Shown: in pieces, positions 37,151 to 47,947 of the stretch | Numbering within the stretch: the stretch's first letter is position 1 | Layout of the letters: the number at the start of each line of letters is the position of its first letter | Source of the DNA: Gnetum montanum | Taxonomy: Eukaryota > Streptophyta > Gnetopsida > Gnetales > Gnetaceae | NCBI GenBank assembly: GCA_015680685.1 | Contig: MNCI01004706.1 | Span: 263,825-327,824, forward strand | Direction: 5' to 3' | DNA length: 64,000 nt | Program-made: the position numbers and the translations under genes | The notes under the pieces: generated by a model | What the model was told of the DNA's origin: nothing | The model's database searches: none | Seen by the model: only the letters and a program-made list of their open reading frames with translations

Positions 37151-40140
37151 AAATTTTTGAATTTCAAATAGTGGACCCCACCATACGCCCCCATGCATGG
37201 TGTTCCAAGTTAAGAAACCCCATAAACGTTGGGTTTTTAACCCCTTGGAACATCCATAACCTTGTCACAACTCATCCACCCATGTATCCACATTGGGTAG
37301 CATGGAGCAAGCATGGATACCAACCTCCATTATCTCACAACACTCTCACACTAACTCCCTTGGCATTTTTGGTAGTTGTGACCTACCCTACCAAGCCCCA
37401 TACTCTGTTAGATCCTATCAAAACTTGATATTTTTGGCTTCCACACCACGGAAACATTGCCCAACATGGAGCCCATCATGGAGCTAGGGGTAACATTCAT
37501 ACTTACCCCCTAGTGCCCAGCAAGCCCTCATCTAATCCCCAAAGTAGGTCCACATGACCTATAACCCCTCTAGTCATCCTTAGTAGCCCTAAAACCTCAT
37601 CAAACCCAGTCGAAAGTCCCTAAAAATTTCAAATTTGATTATTCCATGCTGGGGGGCTCTCTCCATGCTACCTAGTGTGAATAGGTGGGGTGGCCTTAAA
37701 TACCCAAAATCAATTGCCTAATTATCATATTTTGGCTTCCAACCCCATTTGTCAACTTCTAGTAACCTAGATCTACCAAAAATAACCTAATTTTCCACAT
37801 CTAAATCCATCTCCACACTAGTGAACCTACCATCCATGTTGTCTAAAGAGAAAGCCTAGGAGGTATGACATAAAACCATCTTCAAGGCCTCAAATCACTA
37901 TAGTTTCCACTTTAATAGCCTAGATACCACTCCATTACCTCTAGTAGTTCATAGTTGCTAAAACTTGAGTCGATTTTCACTCTTAAAGCCCTCACCACAC
38001 TAGTTAACCCCTTCTCCATGCTGCTCAGTGTGGAGCCAATGTGGATGCCTTGAGGGTATGCAATAAAACCTAGCTTATGATCAAAAATAGCCTAATAACC
38101 TTTCCTAGTGGCTTCTAGACCCTACTAGAGCATGCCAAAGCCTTGAGATGCCTTAAAACTAATAAAAATGATAAAAAGCCATCATCACCCTTCCATCCAC
38201 ACTAGGGCCACCTTGCCGAACATCAATAGAGGGGGGTGACTACATGAACACATAGGAGCCTTCAAACTAATGGATTTCAATGAAAAATCTTAACCCTCAA
38301 TCCCTTGTAGCCCTAATATCTTTAAAGCCTTGTCAAATCTTGTCAAAAGTGGCTCAAAACATTAATCCAATTTATCCATGCTAGGAGAAACCCTCTTCCA
38401 AGCTTGCTAGTGTGGAGCTAGTGTGGATGGAGGGGGAATAGCCAAAAATCCTAAACATTGGCTCTGAAAGTGATTTTTATCAACAATCCAACCTTCCCAA
38501 AAGCTCCAGTAGCTAGAATTTGTAAAAAATCATTCCATTTTAGGAATTTTTTCTAGCTTTTACACAAAGCAATCCCTTCTTCCATGCTAGCCAGCATGGA
38601 GCTAGTGTGGATGCAGCTGAAGGTTCATGGAGGATCACAAACACATCAAAACAATGCCAAATTGCCTTATACCTATCCTACAACCTTGTCAACACTTCTG
38701 AAAATGACCAAATTGCCTAAAAATAATAAAAAACTATAGAAAAATAATTCCCTAAAGTTATCCACATTGGTTCCATGATAACCAACATGGAGCCAGTGTG
38801 GAACAAGGGGGGTAAACCTAAAAACTCTCAAAATTATCAAATTTTGATCCTAAGCTTCAACCATCAATACCAGCAACCTTGGAAATGTGCATACATAACC
38901 GAAATTGATCAAAAATAGTCAAAAATTGATCCCTTTTGATCCTCCACACTAGATCCATGCTAGCCAATGTGGAACTAGGGGGAAGCTCATAAAACCACTT
39001 ACAAACCTTAGAAATATCCTAGTTTTAACTCTAAACCATAACCCTTAACACCAAAAACCTTGGAAGCTAACATGCATGGTTAGTTGTGGTCAAAACTAGC
39101 CTAGATATAAAATTTATGATCCATCCACACTAGGAACCCCCTCTTCCATGGTAGCTAGCATGGAGCCACCATAAATGAGTTGCCTTTTTTCCTCCAATAG
39201 CAAATTAACATTCCAGGAGACCAACAACCTACACCGGAGAAAGCTTAAGACCTTGTAGCCTCAAGTTAATGCTTTTTAGATCCTATTTTATCCCTTAAAT
39301 CTCATCAACTCTCATCCTCCACACCAGACCAACCCTCCTAGTGTGGATCAAGGGGGGGATAACCTTGCATGACCTTAAACAGCCCCTAAACTTAGCCAAA
39401 ATTAGCCAAAAACTTGATACATCATAATTTGTAGCCCTAAGAGCCTAGAAACCTAGTTGATTTATTCCCTAGACCACACTAAGACCAAATAGTAAGAGCA
39501 CCCCCTCTACTCCTACTGGCTCCATGCTGGTGAGCATGGATCCAATTTGGACACTACCCCAAACCAAATATAACCCTATAAAGCCATCCAAAATGGCCTT
39601 ATAATGCAACTAGAGGACACACCACTACTAGATCTTAGTCCCTAATGTCCATCCAATACTGTTTGATCTTGTTTTAATCTAGATTTAGATTCTCTATGCT
39701 AAGCCCCTTCCATCCACATTGGCCAGCATGGAGACAAGGGAGTGTAACTTCAAGACTTTCTTTTTGGCCTTTTTTGACCTCCATAATGATCAAGTTTGAC
39801 AAATCTAGCCCTATGCTACCTTGGGAAGGCCATAAAACCCCAAATTTGATCCTCTTGATTGCATGCAACATAATTCCATTAGCCTCCATGCTAGCTCCAT
39901 GCTAGCCAGTGTGGAAGACACTTTTAGGCTCTAAAGGGAGGTTCTAGGGGTTGAAACTGATGCTAAGGCTAGCCCATTCCCTTCCCCAATCAGCTGCGCT
40001 AACATGCAAGCCATCAAAAGTTGAAAAGATGCCAAAATAAGCCTAGGAAACTATTTGAATGTTCCATCCATGCTAGGATTACCCCTTCCATGTTGGCCTA
40101 CATGAAGCCAGCATGGATCTAGTGTGAATGCTCTAAAACC
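37150..40140. repeat. About 185-bp satellite, roughly 16 diverged units
   Basis: A GC-richer block with CCATGCTAGCCAGCATGGAG or variants recurs near 37290, 37455, 37650, 37825, 38015, 38200, 38375, 38580, 38765, 38945, 39130, 39310, 39515, 39710, 39890 and 40070. Spacing is 165-210 bp. Each block is usually followed by TCTAGTGTGGA or AGGGGGG and then an AT-rich spacer with AAAACCT and TAGCC words. CCATGCT and AGCATGG pair as a small hairpin in the better units. ORFs here are shadows. Confidence 0.75.
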
Positions 40141-40827
40141 CTTGTTTTTTTAGTCCAAATAGCCCAAAAACTTAATACCCAAACTTATCCAATAGCCTTA
40201 TAGCCTTAAACCATGGCCCACCAAGGCCTAAAACTAGTAAAATATAATCCTTTTTAACTATGTTTTGATCAAGATTCACTATAGGTATCCCACTTTATCT
40301 CATTTAGCCTTGTTTCGTCATATTATGATCTATTTTGGCCATTGTTGTATTGTTGACCTTATTTGGCCTCAATACTACCTCTATCTTAATGTATTAGCCA
40401 TATTCTCTACATTATGGCCATGTATAGCCTTGTTTAACCTTTGATTAGTATTGAATTACGGGGTTTAACCTTCCCTAACCACCATTTAGCACCATCTAAC
40501 CATGGCCCGCTAAGGCCTAAAACTAGCCTCATGACCTACTAAGGCCTTAACCTGGTAAGCTTATGGCCTCAGTTGACCTTGTTTTACCTTGTTATTCTTG
40601 ATTTAGCCTTATTTAGCCTTTTCTTGGCCTTTTTTTCATCTTATTGGTTTCTCTCTATCTATTATAACCTTATACAATCTTATTTCCTTATGTCTACATT
40701 TTATAGCATTAATTTGCATAATTTTATAACATTTTGACATTATTTACTTATCTTTACCCATGTGCCACTAAATGTGCTTATGGTTGACATGCAACACTAG
40801 AGTATGAGTACCTAGGAGCATATTAGT
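40141..40827. repeat. Leader of the Tat-like element with GGCCTA repeats
   Basis: Contains copies of the phrase ACCATGGCCCACCAAGGCC (40211 and 40497 onward, doubled around 40530). The phrase returns as a regular 29-bp array after pol. TTAGCCTT words are frequent. Probably the untranslated leader of the pol-bearing element. Confidence 0.45.
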
Positions 40828-43678
40828 TTGCCTTTGAGCCTAACAGGGCCTTATGATGATGTAGAAAGTTGCATCGACGTTGATTACCTAGATCTTAAGA
40901 CTGAGAGTCTTGTCAACCACATAGCCTTAATAGAGAAACCTTTAGAATGGCCTGAGAACCTAGTTAAAACCTTTGACATAGAGGCTAGTGACATTAATAA
41001 GACTCTAATGGAGGTTCCTATCATGTGATATAGTGGTGAGGAGAAAAACCTAAAACTAAGTTCCTCATTAGAACCTCAATAGGCTTAAGATGTTATCAAA
41101 GTCCTACAAGACAACATCAAGGCCTTCACTTGGTCATATGAAGATATGCCAAGTCTAGATCTATACTTAGTACAGCATAACATCATACTTAACCCTAGCA
41201 TTAGACCAATTAAGCAAAAATTTTGCAAGGTTAGACTTAATCTAACCCTAGCAGTCTATGATGAAATCACAAAATTCTACCAAGCTGGCTTTATTAGGGT
41301 TGTTGACTATGCAGAATGGGTTTCCAACATAGTGGTAGTCCCTATGAAGAATGGGAGTATCTATATTTGCATTGATTTCTAAGACCTAAATAAGGCAACC
41401 ATTAAGGANGAATGGGAGTATCTATATTTGCATCGATTTCTGAGACCTAAATAAGGCAACCATTAAGGATATCTTTCCTTTCCCTAGTATTGATCAACTT
41501 ATTGATAGTACAATTGAACATGCCTTATTATCCTATATGGATGGGTTCTCGAGATATAACTAGATTAGGATCAACCCAGAGCACGAACTTAGTATGACCT
41601 ATATGAATCCTTGGAATACCTTTTGCTATACCATGATGTCCTTTGGCCTTAAGAACACAAGAGCAACCTACCAATGAGCAATGATGTATATCTTTAATGA
41701 TTACATGCTAGTTTTTCTCAATGATTATGTAAACGATATAGCTATTAAGTTCCATGTGGCTGATGACCATGCTAATGACCTAGATCATGTACTTAAATGA
41801 TGCTTGAAGTATGAACTTAGGTTCAATCCCAAGAAGTGTGTCTTTAGCATCAAGACCAGTAAGATACTTGGCTTTCTAGTATTTGAATCAAGGATACGTG
41901 TCGATCCTAATAAGGTTATGATCATATCCCAATTAACATCACCTACTAACCTTAAGAATATTCAAGGATTACAAGGTAGATTGCAATTCATCCATAGGTT
42001 TATCAATAGGCTTACAAATATGTTACAACCCATACAACACTTGCTTAAAAATGGGTTTAGTATGAGTGGACCACTTAATGTCAAGAGGCATTTAAAAACC
42101 TTAAGCAAGAGTTGGCACAACTATCAAAGGTCTATCCTACACAAGAGGATAATCCTTTTTATATTTACCATGCTATTTTCAACACGTCCATTGTCTCTCT
42201 ACCCTATTAGAAATGTGACAATGGAGTAGAGATGCCAGTATACTCCTTGTCCATGCATTAGTTGCCCATGAGACATGATACGCTGAAGTGGAGAAGTATT
42301 GTCTAGCACTAGTCTTCTTATTGAAGAAGTGGAGACACTACCTCTTTAGAAGCTAGGTCAATGTTATTTGCAAAGGCAATGTACTTAGAGCCATAACAAT
42401 CAACATCTATGAGAGTATTCATAGAGCATGATCAAAGGTAATAACTATGGAGTTTGACCTTCATTACATTTCTTAATCCTCAATGAAAGGTCAAGCTATA
42501 TCCATGCAACTCACTATTTCACCTATTGATGACCAAGCAACCATAGATCCTAAGTTTCCTTATGAGCATTTCAACACCATTAGCCAAGTTCCTGAGGGTT
42601 ATGAGGCAATCATGCACTTTGACAAAGCTTTAACCACCCATGGGGTTAGTGCCATTACCATCATAACATTTCCATATGGTGAAATATAACCCTTCACCTA
42701 TCATTTTATGTTTTCATGTACCAACAGCATAGTGCAGTATGTGGTCTTTATCTGATGGATGATGGTAGCATATGGCTTAGAAATCAAGTGATTAATGATC
42801 AAAGGTAATTCACAACTTGTGGTCAACCAAGTAACTGAGGTTTATGCATGCAAAGTCAAACATCTACAACCTTACTGTGACTTAGGGAAGCAATTTTTAC
42901 AACAATTTATAGATGTTGATATATAACACATACCCTAAAATGAAAATGTCATAGCTACCATAATTGCAATGCTATCCCTTAGTGTGATTCCAGATGTGTT
43001 TAGTAAGTTTCCCACCTTGACTATGGACTATGCTATTCCCATCATGTAGAGCACTAAGGATACCCTTGTGGCTATAGTGCATATTGCTCCTACCAAGGAG
43101 TGGTATGACGATATCAAATTTTACCTGATGCATGGTGAATCTTCACAAGGCCATCATCAACTTACTCAAGAACATGTTCAGCAATAACAAGTGCAAATGG
43201 CATGAGCAGCTTGTCCATGCACTTTGGACCTATTAAACAACCTACCATACAACAACTAGTATACCAACTTATAGCCTATTTTATGGTTCTAAAATCATTT
43301 TGCCTCTTGAATTATAGATTCCATCACTCTGAGTTGTCATGATTGACTTCATTAACGATGAACAAAGTAAGGAATTGCAAACTGTAGAACTAGACATGAT
43401 TGAGGAGTAGCAGGTACAAACACTTACTCACATTGACCAGTATCAAGAGATGAAAAAATGGTAGCACCACCATAACTTGACCAACTGGAAGATCAAGGAA
43501 GGTGACCTGGTCCTCAAAGCCATCCATGAGCATGTGAATAAATTCTCAACTAACTAGGAAGGGCCCTTCCTAGTCACTAGAGCCTATGGTAACAAAGCAT
43601 TTAGGATTGTGGACATGGATGGCAATGACTTGGCTAATCTAGTTAATCATTCCTATCTAAAGCCATATTACATGTAGC
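40828..43678 (+). pseudogene. pol: Gypsy (Tat-like) pol: RT, two RNase H regions, partial integrase
   Basis: RT enters at 41146 (MPSLDLYLVQHNIILNPSIR). It continues through FYQAGFIRVVDYAEWVSN, FPSIDQLIDSTIEHALLSY and MMSFGLKNTRATYQ to the active site at about 41735, which reads YVND instead of YVDD. Thumb and connection follow in the open stretch 41804-42229. RNase H remnants follow around 42290-42480, then a second RNase H-like segment near 42800-42990 (SQLVVNQVTEVYACKVKHLQ). The integrase catalytic core is mostly deleted. Its C-terminal part remains: KWHEQLVHALWTY near 43195 and GDLVLKAIHE to LKPYYM at 43504-43677. Two RNase H domains are known in the Tat lineage. Stops, frameshifts and the lost Asp make it inactive. 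41349-41469 includes an assembly duplication. Confidence 0.8.
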
Positions 43679-43729
43679 CTACAATGACCTTCATAGCCAA
43701 CATCAAGCAAGCCTACATGAACCTTTCGA

Positions 43730-43845
43730 TGGCCTACCAAGGTCTTAAACTGGAACCATGGTCTATTATGATTTTAAATTGGCAACATGTTCTACCAAGG
43801 CCTTAAATTGGTACCATGGCCTACCATGACCTTAAACTAGCAACT
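43730..43845 (+). repeat. 29-bp tandem repeat, four copies, after pol
   Basis: TGGCCTACCAAGGTCTTAAA and variants repeat every 29 bases four times. Related single or double copies precede pol at 40211 and 40497-40570. Confidence 0.75.
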
Positions 43846-45239
43846 TTGGTATCCTAGGTATCTCTCAATTTGTTTGTCATCTCATTATGCTATGTGGCCT
43901 ATATGCATTTTCATGTTATAACATGCTCTATTTTCTTGGTTTTCTTGTCATCTTGGAATTGTGTTCGTAGGAGGGAGCCTAAAGCCATTGTAACGATGCA
44001 ATTCATTATGATAACAAGTCACCACATGACCTTGATATGCATAATTTGGTGAGTTTGTCTTGTTGTGTCAAGATTACTTGTACATTTTCCCTCCATCTAG
44101 CACCACACCTTGAGCACAATCCTATAGCCTAATTGGGACATTCCATACATTGAGCAACAATGTTGACCAATGTCTAACATTCATGCATTTATGGCCATAT
44201 GAAATCCTTTCGTCATGCTCCACATCTGAGCCCACTTGCATGTAACACATCTCATTCAATGGAAAATCATTAAGTCCATCAGACATAATACATCTTGTTT
44301 GATGGGAAAACCCCAAGTCTATTGAGTGTAACACAATCCACTTAATGAGAAAACTAGATCAAACCAAGCCTTGGCAAAGAAACCCAATGAAGGTTTCACC
44401 CCACAAAAAAGGAGGGGGATGCAAATTGCCAAGCCAAATTGCCAGTAAAGACCAATGGCTCCAAACATAAGGGAGGAGCCCAATGGCAAAAGAAACCTTG
44501 GAGCAAAGTGTTGGTTCATCAAACGCATTTGTCAAATGAACCTCACTTCTAAAACACAGAGTATACAACCTATGTTGCTTAATCTACATGTCATTTCCAT
44601 GCTATATCCATGGTGTCAACACTTGGAATACATTATTAGCCTTCATGACCATTTTCCTATGACCTTATTGCCATTTCCTCATCATAACTTTACTCCATCA
44701 TCATAAGCACTCTTCAACATGGTTTGACATGACTGGATCAAGCATGGAAAGGGAATGTTGGTGGTGGACCTACCATGGTGTTTTGTATTCTTTGTCAATG
44801 CCCCTCAGGTCAATCCTCTAGACACTAACAAATAGGAACCATTCAAACACCACCAAAATTTGCATGTTGTAACCACTTTTCATGATGTAGTTTTCAACCC
44901 ATGAAAACCGAGGTACAACTTCATTGTAAACATGAAGATTATAATCCATGAGGGATAGTCTCATGTATCTCATACTTTTGGGACTGAAAAATTCCTCATA
45001 AGTGGTCAAAGCCTTATTTCCCAAGTGGAAAAGGTCATTTACTATTTATATTTGGGCTTGGTGGTCAAAATTCCTTTTGGTATGCCAAAAATAGCAATTT
45101 GATGGGTTTTATGAGGGGTATAGTACTTTCTACATTGGAAATACATGTATGGGAGGTGTTGTTCATCTTACCCCAACATAGAGAGTTAGATCTTAGCTAA
45201 CCCTAGCATGTAGGGGTACAATCCACCTACTCCTTGTGT
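43846..45239. other. Unassigned sequence with a short 45-bp tandem repeat
   Basis: At 44237-44360 a phrase of the type GTAACACATCTCATTCAATG repeats about three times every 43-46 bases. Otherwise no coding relic or LTR end was recognised. Small ORFs in 44122-45024 overlap on both strands and show no motif. Confidence 0.4.
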
Positions 45240-45900
45240 GAAGGATGTGGTAGTCATCATGCACAGTGTGGAGGGTGGCTTGACCTTCTCCCTCTAGTGT
45301 TGAGTTCCATCCACCCAACGTTGATGCACCTTCCCCTAGCATAGAAGCAAAAGCAACCAAATTTCAACACTCCATTGACCATGCACTCCAGCAAGGATGG
45401 CAAAAGGCTCTACATGTAAGAACAAAGCTAGCATGGATGGTATGCCCCTATTACTATTTTTGATAAATAGAATGACCATGGGGGTTGGCACTTNNNNNNN
45501 NNNNNNNNNNNNNNNNNNNNNNNNNNNNNNNNNNNNNNNNNNNNNNNNNNNNNNNNNNNNNNNNNNNNNNNNNNNNNNNNNNNNNNNNNNNNNNNNNNNN
45601 NNNNNNNNNNNNNNNNNNNNNNNNNNTAGTAATTTGCACCTAAATTATAGCCATTTTGCAACCCAATCCATGGCCCAAAACCTATAAAAACTAATCCCAA
45701 ACACCATTTTGAGGTTTCACACTTTAGCATTTTTAGGCATTTGGCAATGTTGGCATCAAATAGCTCTTGAATATTTGTAGAAATGCAACTTCTTAGAGCC
45801 TTCCAATGTGGATCCCCTATGGCCCTATTACCCCTAATTACCCCCCTTGGGATTGGTGAACTTTGGGCTTCCATGCTACACTCCTAGCATAGAGCATTCT
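45240..45900. repeat. Further copies of the 185-bp satellite, around an assembly gap
   Basis: GTGTGGAGGGTGG and CCTAGCATAGAAGC (45270-45345), AGCTAGCATGG (45430) and CCATGCTACACTCCTAGCAT (45868-45890) match the dyad block of the 37.2-40.1 kb array. 45494-45626 is a 133-base run of N. The pol region is thus flanked on both sides by this repeat. Confidence 0.5.
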
Positions 45901-46480
45901 GGTAACCTACATCCTTCACACTTCTCAATTCCCAGTAGTAGTCAACATTGCAGATCTAGAGTAGCATCAAAGGATGTTAGGTAACATCAAAAGTGACAAA
46001 GCATTTGGATCATGGAGTGAATTACATCAGCTTCAATGGACTCTAAACCCCCATCCAAGTGAACCCCCCTTTGCTCTCCTATGGGAACATCTTGTACACA
46101 TCCCTCAAACTCATTCTTTATGCTTGTTTAAGAAAGTTTAAAGTTTTAGTCTTATGTGCAATTTGTATTTTCTTTTGGTTATTTATATTTGCATTCTTCT
46201 TATTGTGTTATTCATTTTTTCATCCTCTAAGTCCCTAGGTGATTTGCTGGACCATCCAGAGCAGCTTGAATCTTATATTCTGGAGGCCCTTGGGATTCTA
46301 GGTTGAGGCTACTACATTGAGACTTTCAATTTTCCAGCAATCAAATTTTTTAATTGCAACAAAAACATGAATGGAATAAGCAAGCTAATGTAGAGGATGC
46401 CAACATAAGTCCTCAATATCATAAGGATGTCAAGAATTTTGAATGTAACATTTAATATTCTAATGTTATTGAAGCCCATA
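45901..46480. other. Unassigned sequence
   Basis: No recognisable gene or repeat. Confidence 0.4.
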
Positions 46481-46975
46481 TGTAAGAAAGCATGAAAATG
46501 AAAAAGACTTTGGCAGATCTTGCTAATGTTGTTAACAAGGTTTGGGATGTGCTAAGTCAAAAGATAACTTCAAGTTTCAAGGATTTGAAAAACAAATTTG
46601 TTGAAATAGCTATTCAAAATCAAAGAGGTAAGAGGTCTTATCATGATCAAATTTCCTATCTTTGTGGACCATTTCTTCAACCACAACTTCAACAAGGGAT
46701 GAAACCTAATTCTTAGAGTGTTCCCTCTACATCACAATAATCTTTTTCATGTCATTTTCCTTCCTATCATAAAACTCAATAGCCTATGAATCAAATACCT
46801 AATGTAATATCCCACCAATATTTGCCATATCCACCACAACTGTCTTAGTGGCCCCAAGTTCAACAATGTCCATCATGACTTTCTGTATCATTATAGGAGG
46901 AAATTTTAAATCATCCATAATGGGGATACATTTAGTTCCTTAATGCAAGGTACTACCATCATTTTCCATCATCAT
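46481..46975 (+). pseudogene. Gln/Pro-rich gag-like relic, left of element A
   Basis: A 74-codon open segment (46492-46716; SSFKDLKNKFVEIAIQNQRG) is followed in the same region by Pro/Gln/Tyr-rich reading (HQYLPYPPQLS, then WPQVQQ). Every stop there sits where CAG or CAA would be expected. Reading continues on the far side of element A at 56999 (VSPMARNSSP), so A inserted into it. Composition resembles the disordered tail of gag in elements A and C, but no gag core is seen. Family uncertain. Confidence 0.35.
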
Positions 46976-47803
46976 TGATGAGACGTCATTTGGGACAACC
47001 ACGATATCGCGTACGCAATATCGCATGCTCAATCGCGATATTGAGTACACGATATCGCAGCTCGTCGCCAGTTCTATAAATAAGAGGCAGCTTTCCTAGT
47101 TTTAGGCACTTATATTTAGACCCTTAGCTAGACTCTTGTAGTTTTATCATTCCAGAGTTAGAATATTTCCCAGTGTATGCCCGCAGTGTGGTGAATGTAA
47201 TTGTACAGAATCCTTATTCAAGTGTGACGTACTTGGACATGCACATGACCAGAAATAAAGATCAAGATTACTTCATCATTGCAGCATTCACTTAGTTTAA
47301 TTATTTAATCAATTTTTATTTACTACTTTCCTAGTTAATCTCTCTCACCCTTAAACTCACGTTAAAACACGGAATGAATGCGACTTAATTACGAGCATTT
47401 AAGTGTGACTACTTGGCAACCTAGTAGCATACCTAGGATCTGTGCTTGGTAATCCTATTGGTAGTTGTGCATGAAGTCCAAGATGTGTACGAATAATCAA
47501 GGAATGGATGCTCATCGCACTTAGGCTAGATTAGATCCTCCTACCCTCTCTCTCCTAGATTAGTTAATATTGCTTTCTATTTCCTTCAGGAGTAGCATTA
47601 GATTAGAAACCCATCATACACCTCACTCTGGACTAAACCATATGTGATAAAGCTAATACTAGTCTAGGTGGGAAGACAATGAACTGCAACCTAAGGCTAA
47701 CTATCTAGATGCCACAACTAGTCCAGCTGTGGAGTTCCATTGGATCGCATGTGTAACGCTTGTATTCGTATGATTGAGTGTAGGGGTACCTCGCCACTCA
47801 TCA
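46976..47803 (+). repeat. 5' LTR of element A
   Basis: 828 bp. U3 carries ACGATATCGCGTACGC-type palindromes at 47000-47060, then TATA (CTATAAATAAGAGG) at about 47073-47086, a leader, and an AATAAAGATC poly(A)-signal-like word near 47254. U5 ends CGCCACTCATCA. Confidence 0.9.
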
Positions 47804-47826
47804 TTGGCGCCACTACTGGGGATGGT
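47804..47826 (+). other. Primer-binding site of element A
   Basis: TTGGCGCCACTACTGGGG directly follows the LTR. TGGCGCC and GGGGA match the tRNA-Asp 3' end used by the Athila group. The middle (ACTACT for GTTGCC) is diverged. Confidence 0.75.
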
Positions 47827-47947
47827 GCTAGTTATCTAGATTAGTTATATCATACAAGGTCGCTGTAAAGGACTTAACGATATATCTCTTAGGAAGAAGA
47901 AATAATTATAAAAATTCACACATAAATTCAAACACAACTTCACAACA

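Noticed and set aside
45428-45874. 148-codon minus-strand ORF
   Set aside because: Its middle third is the 133-base N gap, and the ends overlap satellite-like repeats with no domain.
47000-47060. CRISPR array or bacterial operator suggested by GATATCGCGTACGC repeats
   Set aside because: No regular repeat-spacer structure, and the sequence context is a plant LTR U3 upstream of a TATA box.
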